Below, in pieces: positions 5,207-5,284 of a DNA stretch of 5,284 nt. Each line of letters opens with the position of its first letter. The stretch's first letter is position 1. Made by a program: the position numbers and the translations under genes. The DNA lies in the NCBI GenBank assembly GCA_021779635.1, contig JAJYAH010000549.1:1-5284 (forward strand), given 5' to 3'. The notes below the pieces were generated by a model. The model searched no databases, had not been told where the DNA came from, and saw only the letters and a program-made list of their open reading frames with translations. The DNA comes from Pseudomonadota bacterium. GTDB lineage: Bacteria > Pseudomonadota > Alphaproteobacteria > Rhizobiales > Xanthobacteraceae.

Positions 5207-5284
5207 ATCGCGGATTTCACCAAATGGGGTGGTAGCCGGGGCATCAAGGCGGATTGGACCGCGCTGGTCGACGGCTGGCGCGGC
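5207..5284 (+). pseudogene. Exact partial duplicate of the HAD gene, 5'-truncated, running off the window
   Basis: All 78 bases are identical to 3661-3738, encoding residues 26-51 of the HAD protein (IADFTKWGGSRGIKADWTAL to the WRG at 49-51). The two codons before it, AGC CTG, are synonymous with AGT CTA of the intact gene, and a TGG sits at the matching place three codons earlier, so similarity may fade slightly further left. In this frame a TGA stop lies at 5186-5188 and there is no ATG, GTG or TTG between it and the copy. The copy therefore lacks residues 1-23 including nucleophile D13 and cannot make an active enzyme, whatever follows to the right. Zero differences over 78 bp indicate a very recent duplication, gene conversion or an assembly artefact. 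Confidence 0.85.

Noticed and set aside
4881..5247. Minus-strand open frames across the right end
   Set aside because: They read through the palindromes and the HAD duplicate. One shares its first 16 residues with a shadow frame of the HAD gene simply because the DNA is duplicated.
1..5284. CRISPR array, tRNA or rRNA genes, or a complete insertion sequence
   Set aside because: No regularly spaced repeats, no tRNA-like TTCGA-type arms with cloverleaf context, and no transposase frame were found on either strand.

Overview
The window looks like chromosomal DNA of an alphaproteobacterium of the Bradyrhizobium / Rhodopseudomonas / Nitrobacter / Afipia group. This rests on three things: high GC with strongly GC-ending codons, the core-metabolism gene order alaC-like aminotransferase, hom, glpX, and interspersed palindromes built on GCATGATCC...GGTTTTCCG...GATCATGC, which I recall as abundant in that group. 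No database search was possible, so the family calls come from motifs read in the sequence.

Left part (1-3544), all on the plus strand: the C-terminal half of an AlaC-type PLP aminotransferase; a spacer holding a degenerate palindromic repeat that overlaps the aminotransferase stop codon; a complete homoserine dehydrogenase (hom) with a C-terminal ACT domain; a complete class II fructose-1,6-bisphosphatase (glpX); and, 10 bp further on with its ribosome binding site overlapping the glpX stop, a small GNAT acetyltransferase. Hom makes homoserine for threonine and methionine. AlaC-type enzymes link pyruvate and alanine to glutamate. GlpX is the gluconeogenic / Calvin-cycle FBPase. All are same-strand with short gaps, so an operon is likely.

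Middle part (3545-4305): a complete HAD-superfamily protein of the 2-haloacid dehalogenase type II fold. It keeps the nucleophile and the Ser-Asn-Gly and Lys-Pro motifs, but carries Ala-Ala-His-Asn-Asn-Asp where classical dehalogenases have Ser-Ser-Asn-Ala-Trp-Asp, so its substrate is uncertain.

Right part (4306-5284): an accessory-looking region. It has a 245-bp spacer with two small hairpins, a gene for a small exported glycine-rich protein with four cysteines, a 101-bp composite element made of two back-to-back palindromes, a stretch that may hold a small or decayed membrane-peptide ORF, and, from 5207 to the window end, a perfect 78-bp copy of codons 26-51 of the HAD gene. The copy starts abruptly inside the coding sequence, lacks the nucleophile region and any start codon, and continues out of the window. 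It marks a recent duplication junction (or an assembly artefact) and is the most notable thing here. I see no clear novel multi-gene system, CRISPR array, RNA gene or complete mobile element.
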